A stretch of DNA of 64,000 bases from Streptomyces spororaveus (lineage in GTDB: Bacteria; Actinomycetota; Actinomycetes; Streptomycetales; Streptomycetaceae): contig NZ_BNED01000005.1 of NCBI RefSeq assembly GCF_016755875.1, positions 4,292,001 to 4,356,000 of the forward strand, read 5' to 3'. Below, piece by piece: positions 8,265 to 16,900 of this stretch (position 1 is the first letter of the stretch; each line of letters opens with the position of its first letter). A program made the translations under genes and the position numbers. The notes beneath the pieces are model-generated. The model had not been told where the DNA came from, did no database searches, and was given only the letters and a program-made list of their open reading frames with translations.

Positions 8265-8391
8265 TGTACGCTGTACGCACACTGAATGTACGACGTACGC
8301 GCAGGCCTCTCAACTGGCATAACAACGCTCCTGTACTAGGCCAGAACGGCTCCGGCGGACATCGCCGCCGGTAGCCTCTGAACTAGTACAG
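8265..8391. promoter_or_regulatory. Divergent promoter/operator region with inverted CTGTACTAG pair
   Basis: Between the monooxygenase and its presumed regulator, TGTACG occurs at 8265, 8272 and 8287 and again within ACGTACG at 8293-8299. CTGTACTAG at 8331-8339 is the exact reverse complement of CTAGTACAG at 8383-8391, 20 bp before the regulator's GTG. GntR proteins of the short-effector type bind CTAGTAC-like halves; a TetR-type protein could use the TGTACG cluster. Assignment of sites to the two HTH domains is inference. Confidence 0.5.
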
Positions 8392-8410
8392 ACAAGAAAG
8401 GCGGCAGAAC

Positions 8411-9415
8411 GTGACGCAGACCACAGGCACACCCGGCGATCCGCCCTACCTCCGCATCGTCGCCGCGATCCGGCGGCGCATCGCGGACGGGGAACTCGCC
8501 CCCGGGGACCGCGTCCCCTCCACCCGGCAGATCGCCTCGCAGTGGGGCGTCGCGCTCGCCACCGCCACCAAGGCCCTGACCACCCTGCGCCTGGAGGGCC
8601 TGGTCGAGGCGCACCCCCGGGTCGGCACGGTCGTCGCCGGGAGCACGGCCGCCGGAAACACCCCCGCCGCCGCCCCGGCCCGCCGGCGCCCCTCGACCGC
8701 CCCGGACGCCGAGCCCGAGCTGACCCTCGACCGGATCGTCCGCGCCGCAGTCGAGATCGCCGACGCCGAAGGCCTGGACGCGCTCTCCATGCGCGCGGTG
8801 GCGGCCCGGCTCGGCGTCGCGGCGATGTCGACCTACCGGTACGTCCCGAGCAAGGAGGACCTGGTCCTGCTCATGGCGGACGCCGCCTTCGGCGAGGAGT
8901 CCCCCGCCGCCTCCGGGGCCCCCGGGGACTGGCGGGCGCGCGTCGAGGTGGGCGCCCGGACCCTGTGGCGGCTGTACCGCGCGCACCCGTGGCTGGCCCG
9001 GATCGGCTCCCTCACCCGCCCCCTGCTCGTGCCCAACCTGCTGGTCCACGGCGAGTGGATGCTGGGCGCCCTCGACGGCCACGGACTCGACCCGACCGCT
9101 CTCTTCGACATCCACGTCCTGCTCTACAGCCACGTGCACGGCCTGGCGGCGCACCTGGAGCTGGAGGCCGACGCCGAGGCCGCCACGGGCCAGTCGGAGG
9201 ACCAGTGGATGGACAGCCGCGCCCCCGTCCTGCAGGACCTGGTGGACTCCGGCCGCTTCCCGACCTTCGCCAGGGTGGTCGGATCCTTCGAGGACGGCTA
9301 CGACCTGCGGCTCGACGCCCTCTTCGAACTCGGCCTCACGGCGCTCCTCGACGGCCTGACCCCCGTGGTCGAAGGCCGGGGACACTCCCGCGGCCCCGGG
9401 CGGGGGCCCGTATAG
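8411..9415 (+). CDS. Regulator with fused GntR and TetR DNA-binding domains
   Basis: A 334-residue protein with two DNA-binding domains. Residues 1-75 are a GntR winged helix (YLRIVAAIRRRIADGELAPGDRVPSTRQIASQWG, then TATKALTTLRLEGLVEAHPRVGTVV). After a Pro/Ala linker, residues about 100-150 form a TetR HTH (AVEIADAEGLDALSMRAVAARLGVAAMSTYRYVPSKEDL). The rest is the TetR_C_1 ligand domain (TetR/TetP type). The GTG start at 8411 lies after AAAGGCGGCAG. It is divergent from the flavin monooxygenase, so it is presumably a repressor of that gene released by an aromatic or tetracycline-like ligand. Such GntR-TetR fusions recur in Streptomyces, but how the two HTHs share an operator is not known to me. 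Confidence 0.85.
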   Translation: MTQTTGTPGDPPYLRIVAAIRRRIADGELAPGDRVPSTRQIASQWGVALATATKALTTLRLEGLVEAHPRVGTVVAGSTAAGNTPAAAPARRRPSTAPDAEPELTLDRIVRAAVEIADAEGLDALSMRAVAARLGVAAMSTYRYVPSKEDLVLLMADAAFGEESPAASGAPGDWRARVEVGARTLWRLYRAHPWLARIGSLTRPLLVPNLLVHGEWMLGALDGHGLDPTALFDIHVLLYSHVHGLAAHLELEADAEAATGQSEDQWMDSRAPVLQDLVDSGRFPTFARVVGSFEDGYDLRLDALFELGLTALLDGLTPVVEGRGHSRGPGRGPV

Positions 9416-9426
9416 GCTCGGGCCGC

Positions 9427-10632
9427 ATGGGGAAGTGGATCGCGCCGAGCGCCGTCGAGAGAGCGCTGTACGAGGCCAAGACCGCGGGTGACTGGGCCGC
9501 TTACTTCGACGCGCTGGCCCGTACACCGCTGTACGTGGCGCAGCCCCGCGGGCAGTCGGACGCGCATCCCGACTCGGTGTTCTTCCACGCCACCCCGGAC
9601 CGGACGCTCGCCGTCCACACCCCGGGGATGCTGCCCGCCCCCACCCCGGGGACGGTCTACGAGTCCCGGAGCCTGCGCTGGTTCGCCCAGGTCTGGGCCG
9701 CCGCCGACCCCGCCTTCCTCGCCGTGAACCCGGGCTCCCCCACCGAGGCCTACCTCACCACCACCCCCGCCGACCTGGCCCGCTGGCGCACCCACGCGGA
9801 AGCCGCCCCCCACTACGGCCTGCCCGAGGGCAAGGTCCACGCCCTGTTCACCGGCGGCCCGCTGCACGGGCCCGTCGCCCACGGTCTCGCCGTCGGCGCC
9901 CATCTCGCCGTGACCAACGGCGAGTTCTGGAACTCCCTCGCCTACCACGGCAGCGGCTACCAGTCCGAGCGCCGCCGCGTCGCGAAGAGCTGGAGCATCA
10001 CCGACCGGCCCGACTGGCTCTCCGTCCTGGAGACACTGCTGGACTGCGGGATGGTCAGCCCCGTCTGGGAGTACGCGCTCCGCGTCCGGCGCGCCCTCGC
10101 CTCCGACTTCGCCGGGCCGGTGGACATCGAGCACTGGCGGCACGCGGCCGAGGCGAGCCTGCGCCGCAACGCCGAACGCGCCGCCGAGCCGCGGCTGACC
10201 CCCGACGGGGTCACCGTCGCCCAGCCGCGCCCGGCCGCCGAGGTCGAGGGGGAGATAGCCGGTGTCGGACGCCTCATCGGCCGGATCACCCGCTACGAGC
10301 AGCGCTTCCGGGCCGACGGACTGCTTCCCGAGGACGGCTGGGTCCGTTCCGTGGAGGGCTGGGACACAGGGCGGGCCTCGCAGATGGCCCGCTGGGGTGT
10401 CGGCTGCCGCTACGGCAGCGTCGAGGAGGCCGAACAGGCCGTACTGCGCGCCGGGGAGGCCGCGCGCGACACGTACCGCTCGTGGGCGGACTTCTCCGCC
10501 GGGTACGTCCTCGGCCGGTGCCTGCACTTCGACGAGGAGGAGTTCGGCCCCTGGTACACGACCGCCCTCGCCGCCCACCTCGCCCTGACGACCGACCCGG
10601 CCAGCCCCTGGCTCAACATCCCCTGGAACTGA
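9427..10632 (+). CDS. DUF1266 domain protein
   Basis: A 401-residue soluble protein. The C-terminal 180 residues show the DUF1266 pattern: a W..TRASQMARWGVGCRYGSVEEA segment, then RSWADFSAGYVLGRCLHFD. DUF1266 is also found in enterobacterial YbeU/YbeR-type proteins, with no known biochemical role. The N-terminal half resembles SseB/type III-like N-domains, with an initial WAAYFDALARTPLYV strand. The ATG at 9427 has TAGGCT eight bases upstream and no Shine-Dalgarno sequence, pointing to a leaderless transcript. It follows the double-HTH regulator by 11 bp but seems to have its own promoter. Confidence 0.78.
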   Translation: MGKWIAPSAVERALYEAKTAGDWAAYFDALARTPLYVAQPRGQSDAHPDSVFFHATPDRTLAVHTPGMLPAPTPGTVYESRSLRWFAQVWAAADPAFLAVNPGSPTEAYLTTTPADLARWRTHAEAAPHYGLPEGKVHALFTGGPLHGPVAHGLAVGAHLAVTNGEFWNSLAYHGSGYQSERRRVAKSWSITDRPDWLSVLETLLDCGMVSPVWEYALRVRRALASDFAGPVDIEHWRHAAEASLRRNAERAAEPRLTPDGVTVAQPRPAAEVEGEIAGVGRLIGRITRYEQRFRADGLLPEDGWVRSVEGWDTGRASQMARWGVGCRYGSVEEAEQAVLRAGEAARDTYRSWADFSAGYVLGRCLHFDEEEFGPWYTTALAAHLALTTDPASPWLNIPWN

Positions 10633-10723
10633 ACCCGTCCGTACGGTGTCCGACCTCGGGTAGTCGGCGGCCGCGGCCGGAAACCGGCTGCCGGCCACCG
10701 GGTCCCCGACTAGCCTCGCCGCC

Positions 10724-11134
10724 ATGACTGTTGAGCTGAACGAGACCGTGCGAGGGCTGCTCGACGCGCCGCACCCCGCCGTCCTGTCGACCATCAACCC
10801 CGACGGAAGCCCGCAGAGTTCGGTGATCTGGGTGACCCGCGACGGCGGCGACCTGCTGATCTCCACCGAGCAGGGACGCCGCAAGGAACGCAACATCGTC
10901 CGGGACGGGCGGGTCGGCCTCACCGTCTTCGACCTGGCCAACCCCTTCCTCTACGCCGAGATCCGCGGCACCGCCACCGTCACCGAGGACGTCGGCCGCG
11001 CGGTGGCCGTGCGCATCGCCGAGGAGTACATGGGCCCGGGCGCCGGCAAGGAGTACGCGGACGCCCCGGCCGAGGACGTCCGGGTGATCGTCCGCATCAC
11101 CCCGACCAAGGTCCTCGGCAACGCGGCCCGATAG
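10724..11134 (+). CDS. PPOX-class F420-dependent oxidoreductase
   Basis: A 136-residue split-barrel flavin/deazaflavin protein. It has the actinobacterial family signature of this fold: HPAVLSTINPDGSPQSSVIWV, the LLISTEQGRRKERNIVRDGRVGLTV strand-helix, then YAEIRGTATVTED. Members bind F420 or FMN and reduce varied substrates; many are unassigned. Length matches the family. The ATG at 10724 has TAGCCT seven bases upstream and no Shine-Dalgarno, as expected for a leaderless mRNA. It is convergent with the unknown gene at 11188-11952. Confidence 0.85.
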   Translation: MTVELNETVRGLLDAPHPAVLSTINPDGSPQSSVIWVTRDGGDLLISTEQGRRKERNIVRDGRVGLTVFDLANPFLYAEIRGTATVTEDVGRAVAVRIAEEYMGPGAGKEYADAPAEDVRVIVRITPTKVLGNAAR

Positions 11135-11187
11135 GCCCGACAGCCCCGGCGTGCCCGGAAGGCCCGGCGGGACGGGGGCGGCAGGGC

Positions 11188-11952
11188 TCAGGGAAGGCCG
11201 GGCCGGACCGCCGCCCAGGCGTCGACCGCCCGCGCCGCGGGGTCGGTGTCCGCGAGGTGGGGCCGTACGAGCACCAGCCACGGGATCAGGCTCTTGATCC
11301 GGCGCAGGTGCCGGATCCGGTGGTACGGGAGGTCCCGCCAGACCCGGCCCTGCGCCGCGGCCTGCTCCGGGCTCAGGTCCATCAGCGCCAGCAGCTCCCG
11401 GCACAGCGCGGCCGGGTCACCGCCCCGGTCCGGGCCGAACCGCTCGATCAGGTAGACCCGTACGCCGGCGAGCTCCGGTGCCCGGAGCAGATCGGGCCCG
11501 CCCTCGGCCCGTGCGCAGCGGTGGGCGGCGGCCAGCGCGATGCGGCCCCAGCGCAGCCGGATCGCGTCCGGCAGCCGCTCGTCCCGCATCCGCACCCCGG
11601 CCAGGACGCGCAGGGTCCGCGGGTGCGGTTCGTCGCTCAGCGGCGGGTCGGTGGCCAGCCAGGCCTCCAGCTCCTCCAGCGCGTGCCCGTCGGGCGGCAC
11701 CGAGGTCAGCACCTGTCCCCGGGTGAGGAGTGCGACCATCGCGCCCGCGAGGTGGACCTTCGCGACGTGCCCGGCGTCGAAGGAGCCGACGGCCCGGCCG
11801 TAGCGCTCGATGCGGCGCAGGGCGATCCTGGACTCCCCGACGGCGTAGACCTGTCCGGCCCGTGCCACCCCGCCGACGCACCGGACCACGCACACGCCGC
11901 CCGTGACGTCGGCCTCCTCGACGGAGTACACCTGCAATTCGGCGATGGACAC
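11188..11952 (-). CDS. Unknown protein at the end of the Rhs-toxin gene run
   Basis: A 254-residue protein I do not recognise. The first 60 residues look like a small beta-barrel (VYSVEEADVTGGVCVVRCVGGVARAGQVYAV), similar in feel to an EF-Tu domain-2-like barrel. The rest is helical and ends with a basic segment (RIRHLRRIKSLIPWLVLVRP). There is no signal peptide or membrane span. It is the last gene of a same-strand run that begins with the Rhs toxin locus and lies 25 bp after the preceding unknown gene, so it may be co-transcribed. A role as an immunity-related or regulatory accessory is speculation. The frame shows strong GC3 coding bias throughout. Confidence 0.6.
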   Translation of the reverse strand: MSIAELQVYSVEEADVTGGVCVVRCVGGVARAGQVYAVGESRIALRRIERYGRAVGSFDAGHVAKVHLAGAMVALLTRGQVLTSVPPDGHALEELEAWLATDPPLSDEPHPRTLRVLAGVRMRDERLPDAIRLRWGRIALAAAHRCARAEGGPDLLRAPELAGVRVYLIERFGPDRGGDPAALCRELLALMDLSPEQAAAQGRVWRDLPYHRIRHLRRIKSLIPWLVLVRPHLADTDPAARAVDAWAAVRPGLP

Positions 11953-11977
11953 CCGCGCCCCCTTCCCCGGGCGGAGG

Positions 11978-12748
11978 TTACCTCCCGGGGCCGCCCCCCT
12001 GCCCCGGACCCCGCTCGACGCGGTCCAGCAGGGGCGCCGCCCACTCCGGGAGGGCGGACGCCGCCGGGCGGGGCGGGCGGGGGTCGGAGGTGATGCCGAT
12101 GCCTCCCGCCGGGTCGCCGTACACGAACCGCCGGGACCACTCCAGCCAGGAGCGGACGAACAGGTTCGCGCTCCACGCCAGGGCCAGCGCGCCGCGCAGC
12201 CCGGGGACCTCGTACCAGTAGCCGGTGAGCACCACGGCGCGGGAGACCGCCTCGTCCTGGTCCCCCGGCCGGGAGTCGGCGGTGAGCCCGGCGGCCAGCA
12301 CCGATGCCGCGAACGGATGGCCGGCGAGCAGCCCTCCGACGTCGCAGACGACCGCGTCCAGCAGGTCCGCCGGGAGGCCGGCGGCGGCCTGCTCCAGCCT
12401 CGCCAGCAGCTCGGGCAGGCCCGGATCGCCGACCGCCTCCGGGCCGGGGACCACCCTCAGGTCGACCGGCAGCCGCCCGTCCCCCGGGCGGGCGGCCAGC
12501 AGGTGCACGTACGCCAGCACGCGCAGGGTCTGCCAGCGGCAGAGCGTGTCGAGCAGCGCGGTCCGGGAGCTGCGGAAGGCGAGCCGCACCGGCCAGTGGG
12601 CCGCCCGGACGTCGTCGCCGAGCGCCCGCAGCTCCGTCGGCACCGGGGCCGGGAAGACCCGGATCCGGCCGGGGTCGCAGGACGGCTCGGCGCGGTAGCC
12701 CGGCCGGCCGGGTGCGGGATCGCCGGGGGTACCGCTGCGGCTACTCAT
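11978..12748 (-). CDS. Unknown protein in the Rhs-toxin gene run
   Basis: A 256-residue, helix-rich, soluble protein without a family I can name. Visible features are a Pro/Gly-rich first 30 residues, a central VDLRVVPGPEAVGDPGLPELLARLEQA helix pair and a Trp-rich stretch near the C-terminus (SANLFVRSWLEWSRRF). The ATG at 12748 follows the DUF4291 stop by 26 bp. Its neighbours put it in the accessory part of the Rhs toxin operon. A second immunity or orphan gene is possible but not supported by any motif. Confidence 0.58.
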   Translation of the reverse strand: MSSRSGTPGDPAPGRPGYRAEPSCDPGRIRVFPAPVPTELRALGDDVRAAHWPVRLAFRSSRTALLDTLCRWQTLRVLAYVHLLAARPGDGRLPVDLRVVPGPEAVGDPGLPELLARLEQAAAGLPADLLDAVVCDVGGLLAGHPFAASVLAAGLTADSRPGDQDEAVSRAVVLTGYWYEVPGLRGALALAWSANLFVRSWLEWSRRFVYGDPAGGIGITSDPRPPRPAASALPEWAAPLLDRVERGPGQGGGPGR

Positions 12749-12774
12749 TCACTTCTTCGTCCTCCGCGAGGGCG

Positions 12775-13365
12775 TCAGGCGATCCGTTCGACGAGGGCCG
12801 GGGGAAGCGGGTAGACGCGTTCCTCGGGCAGCAGGGCCGCGGCCGCGTCGAGGTTCCCGGCCGTCACCGCGGCATGGATCTCGTGCGCCGTGGCGGTGAC
12901 GTCCCGGATGCCGCTGATCCAGTTCTCCACGTACCGCTCGACCGCGGGTCCCGAGAGGCCGATCTGGATCGCCCGGTGCGGCAGCGGATTCAGGTGCAGA
13001 TCCCGCTCGGGGTCCCATTGGACGCGCACCGGGCTGTCACGAACGGCGGCACGCCACTCCTCGACCCCCGGGAAGCGTGTCCTGTCGAAGTGGCTGAGGC
13101 AGGACCGGGAAAGCGCCTCCTCGAATCCGTCCCGCGTGATGTCGATCGCCAGGACGCGCTCCTGATCGCTCTTCGTGGCCCATCCGCAGCGGTACATCAT
13201 CCACAGGAACGACGGCTTGATCCACGTCATCCTGGCGCGCTTGAACGGATCCACGAAGGTGCCGGCCTCCAGGGCCGGTTCGGCGATGCGTGCCGGGTAC
13301 GCCTGATAGACGGTGATGGTCGCGTCGTCGAACCGCGCCCTGACCTCGTGCGTCGCGCCGGTCAT
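12775..13365 (-). CDS. DUF4291 family protein
   Basis: A 196-residue protein with a very clear DUF4291 signature: ATITVYQAYPARIAEPAL, FVDPFKRARMTWIKPSFLWMMYRCGW and SDQERVLAIDITRDGFEEAL. DUF4291 proteins are widespread in bacteria and fungi and have no known activity; the invariant R-M-T-W-I-K-P-S-F-LWMMYR core looks like an active or binding site. The ATG at 13365 overlaps the stop of the presumed immunity gene (ATGA), so the two are translationally coupled. Its place directly behind an Rhs toxin and its immunity gene suggests a job in the toxin system, or cargo carried with it. Confidence 0.85.
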   Translation of the reverse strand: MTGATHEVRARFDDATITVYQAYPARIAEPALEAGTFVDPFKRARMTWIKPSFLWMMYRCGWATKSDQERVLAIDITRDGFEEALSRSCLSHFDRTRFPGVEEWRAAVRDSPVRVQWDPERDLHLNPLPHRAIQIGLSGPAVERYVENWISGIRDVTATAHEIHAAVTAGNLDAAAALLPEERVYPLPPALVERIA

Positions 13366-13919
13366 ACGGAAGGCTCGCCGGCCCAGACCTGCGGCTTGGC
13401 GATGACCGGGTCGGCCACCGTGCGCGCGCCGCAGGCGTGCAGGAGCCAGCGCAGGTCCTCCCAGGCGAAGAAGGGCTCGCCCCAGGTGTCCGCCCACAGC
13501 CGCAGCCGGTCCGTCCCGTCGGCCGGGCGCGTCAGGTCCCACCAGGCCCAGCCCCGCACCTCAAGGTCCGGATCGAAGCGCGAGAGCCAGTTCTGCAGGT
13601 CCCAGGGCTCGCCGCCGGTGCGCTCGCGGTAGCGGTCGCGCCCCTCGGCCGCGAAGGGTTCCGGGGAGGAGCCGCCCCGGCAGACGGCGGGGAACCATGC
13701 GGGAATGCCGTCGACGGGCAGATCGTCGTCGTCGAAGGACTCCGAGGCCGCGATACCCAGCACGGCGTCCATGACGGCGCGCAGCCTGCCGGCGTACCGC
13801 TCGGGGTCCCCGTCCACCGCCACTTCGAAGAAGGCCAGGACCGGGGGCGCGGAATCGGTGTCCGGACGGCCGGACACGCGGGCCCTCTCCCTTTCGAGGT
13901 CTTCGATTTCGTGCAGCAT
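13362..13919 (-). CDS. Presumed immunity protein for the adjacent Rhs toxin
   Basis: A 185-residue acidic, soluble protein rich in Trp and Asp, ending with WADTWGEPFFAWEDLRWLLHACGA. I do not recognise a named Imm family. The assignment rests on position: it starts 13 bp after the stop of the Rhs toxin tip, on the same strand, the standard layout for a cognate immunity gene. Small size and negative charge also fit. The ATG at 13919 is preceded by TGAGG about ten bases upstream. It overlaps the DUF4291 start by 4 bp, so the second gene could also be part of the protection module. Confidence 0.55.
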   Translation of the reverse strand: MLHEIEDLERERARVSGRPDTDSAPPVLAFFEVAVDGDPERYAGRLRAVMDAVLGIAASESFDDDDLPVDGIPAWFPAVCRGGSSPEPFAAEGRDRYRERTGGEPWDLQNWLSRFDPDLEVRGWAWWDLTRPADGTDRLRLWADTWGEPFFAWEDLRWLLHACGARTVADPVIAKPQVWAGEPSV

Positions 13920-13932
13920 TCCGTAATCCTCA

Positions 13933-16900
13933 CTAATGATCTTGTACGATCCTACCAGAGCCGGGAATGATGGCTTTTCGCATTTTCTCGATCACCTCAC
14001 CCGGAAGGCCGTACAGGTCCGTCCCCCTGGTGGGGTCGGAGATTTCCGGATAGATCTGCTTCACCTGTTTCCATTCTTGTTTGGTGAAGCCGAGCCCGTC
14101 CGGCTGTTCCTGCGGAACCGCGTGCGTGCGGATGTCGTCCACGAAACTCTTCGGTACGTCGAACGCGACGATCTGGCCGCTGTCCCCCCGGAACTCCACG
14201 GTGTGCCGCAGGTCTCCGCTCATGTTCACGTACAGGTGGTTGTTGCCCTCGATCGTGACGTTGCCGTTCCCGTCGATGTGCACCCGCTGGCTGAGCGGAT
14301 GGTCGGTCTGCTTGCGGTAGACGGTGACCGTGCACTCGTCCGGCGCCAGGCCGAGGTGGTCCGACCAGGTGTGGGGGTTGGGAACGTACGCCGCCGGGTT
14401 GGGCGCCGGGGCGAGACCCAGCGGGTCCTGGCTGAGGTACCGCGCCGTCGACGGGTCGTAGGTGCGGAAGACGTTGTGGTGCAGACCCGATTCGGGGTCG
14501 AAGTACTGCCCCGGGAAACGCAGCGGCGTGTACGTCGACGCGCCGCGGTTCCAGGTCGTCGCGCCCCACAGGGTGGACCGGGTGTGCCAGGCGATGTCGC
14601 CCCGCTCGTCCACGAGTTCGGTGGGCGTGCCCACCAGGTCCGTGACGATCGAGAAGAAACGGCTGTCGATCTCCTCGCTGGAGGCCCCGAGGATGCGTTC
14701 CGTCTGCGTCAGCGGGTGCAGTCCGCGGTGCTCCCAGGTCAGGACGACCGGATGGGGAAGACCGGGCGACCGCGTGACCTGCTCGCAGAGGGTCGCGCCC
14801 TCCCAGGTGAAGAGGACCTCCTCCACGACCTCACCGGCCGCCGACAGCCGTTGCTTGGCGGCCCGCCGGCCCAGCGGGTCGTACAGGTAGCGCCACACCG
14901 TGCCGTCCGGGGTCGTAACCCCCACCAGCCGGTCCTCCGCGTCCCAGGCGTAGTGCCAGGTGTCCGGCTTGCGGGACAGACGCGTCTTGCGGCGCAGGAC
15001 GACGCGCCCTTGCGCGTCGTACTCGTAGCGGACGCCTCCCGCGCCCGTGAGGCGGTTGCCCGTGTAGGTGCGCGGCCCGGTCGCCACGTCGGCGTCCGGA
15101 TGGGTGGCGGGCCAGGACGCGGACGTCTGGTTGCCGGCCTCGTCGTAGGCGTAGCGCTCGGACCAGGCCTCCGCCTCCACCGCGGTCACACGGGCGGCGG
15201 CGTCCAGGGTGAAGGAGCGGGAGCCGCCCAGCGCGTCGTCCACCGCGGTCAGGTGGCCATCGGGCCGGTAGGTGTAGCCCCGGCGCTGGAGGGTCCGGCC
15301 GTCGTGGCCCGTCAGGTGCTGCTCGGTGAGGCGGCCGACCTCGTCGAAGCCGTGCCGGAGCGTGAGGCCCCCGCCGATCCGGCGGACCGTCTCACGGCCC
15401 GCCGCGTCGTGTTCGAAGGCCAGGGTCCGGCCGGAGGTCGTCAGACCCGCGCGGCGGCCGGCGGCGTCGTAGGACCACTCGCCGACCACACCGGTCGGCG
15501 TGGTGCGCCGCGTCGTCCGCCCCAGCTCGTCGTAGGCGAAGCCGAGCGTCCGGCCGTCGACCGTCTCCGAGTGCAGCAGGCCCTCGCGGTTGCGAATCCG
15601 GCTCAGGGTCACGTCCGGCCCGACGGCCCGCGCCAACTGGTCCGCGTAGTCGTACTCGTACGTGGTCACCGCGCCGGCGGCGTCCTTGCGGACGGTCTGG
15701 CCGAGCTCGTTGTACTCGTACCGGACCGTCTCCCCGAGCGCGTTGGTCCGCGCGGTCAACCGGCCCGCCGCGTCGTACGCGTAGCCCAGGGTCCGGCCGT
15801 CGAAATCCGTCTCCGCGGTCAGCCGGCCCGCCGGGTCGTAGTCGTACGTCCAGGTCAGCCCCTGCGGGCCGGTGACCTCCGTGAGCCGCAGCTCCAGGTC
15901 GTGCGCGAACGAGTAGCGGGCCCCGTCGGGACCGGTCCGCGCGACCAGGGCGTCGAAGTCGCCGTACTCGTAGACCGACCGGCCGCCGGCCGCGTCGGTG
16001 TGGCTGAGGCAGTTCCCCTCGCCGTCGTACACCCAGGACTGCTCGCTGCCGTCGGGTTCCACCCGGCGCAGCAGACGGCCCTCCACGCTCCATGTCAGCC
16101 GGGTGACCGCGCCGAGCGGGTCGGTGACGGTGGCCGCGCGGCCGAAGGAGTCGTACGTGTACCGGGTGACCGCGCCCAGCGGGTCGGCCGATTCGACGAC
16201 GAGGCCCGCCGCGTTGCAGCGGAACGAGGTGGTTTCGCCCAGCGCGTTCGTCACCGAGGCGAGGTGGCCCCGGTCGTCGTACGTGAACCGGGACGTCGCA
16301 CCGGAGGCGTCCCGCACGGCGACGGGGTTGCCGCGCTCGTCGTAGGTCCGGCGCACGGAGGTGCCGTCCGGCCGGGTGATGCGTTCGGGCAGGCCGAGGC
16401 CGTTGTACTCGATGGCCGTGCGGCGCCCGTCGGTGCGTTCGACGGAGGTGACGAGCCCGTTGTCGTCGTATGCGATCCGGGTCGTCAGTCCCAGCGGATC
16501 GGTGCGCGTCAGCAGCCGGTTGAAGGAGTCCCGCACGAAGCGGGTGGTGGAGCCGTTCGCGTCGGTCTCGGCGACGATCCGGGCCTTCTCGTCGACGAGG
16601 TAGCGGCGCTGGTGCCCGAGCGCGCCGGTGACCGTGGTGACGCCGTCCTCGTACGTGAAGCGCGAGTCCACGTGCCCGTTCGTGCCGGACTGGGCGACGC
16701 AGCGGTCCCGTTCGTCGTACGCGTAGTCGAAGTGGCGGCCGTTGCTGTCGGTCCACGAGACGATCCGGGCGCGGTCGTCGTACCCGAACCGCAGGGGCAG
16801 GCCCGAGGAGTTGACGACCTCGGTCAGATTCCCCTCGGTGTAGCGGTAGTCGAGGACCTTCGTTCCGTCCGCGAGGGACAGCGAGGTGATCCGGCCGTCG

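Noticed and set aside
5047..8322. A 1091-codon open frame antisense to the protease and monooxygenase genes
   Set aside because: Compositionally biased, without any motif, and crosses two well supported genes and their gap.
8411..9415. Possible frameshift joining separate GntR and TetR genes
   Set aside because: One uninterrupted frame with a single start, coding bias throughout, and the same fusion order recurs in this regulator type.
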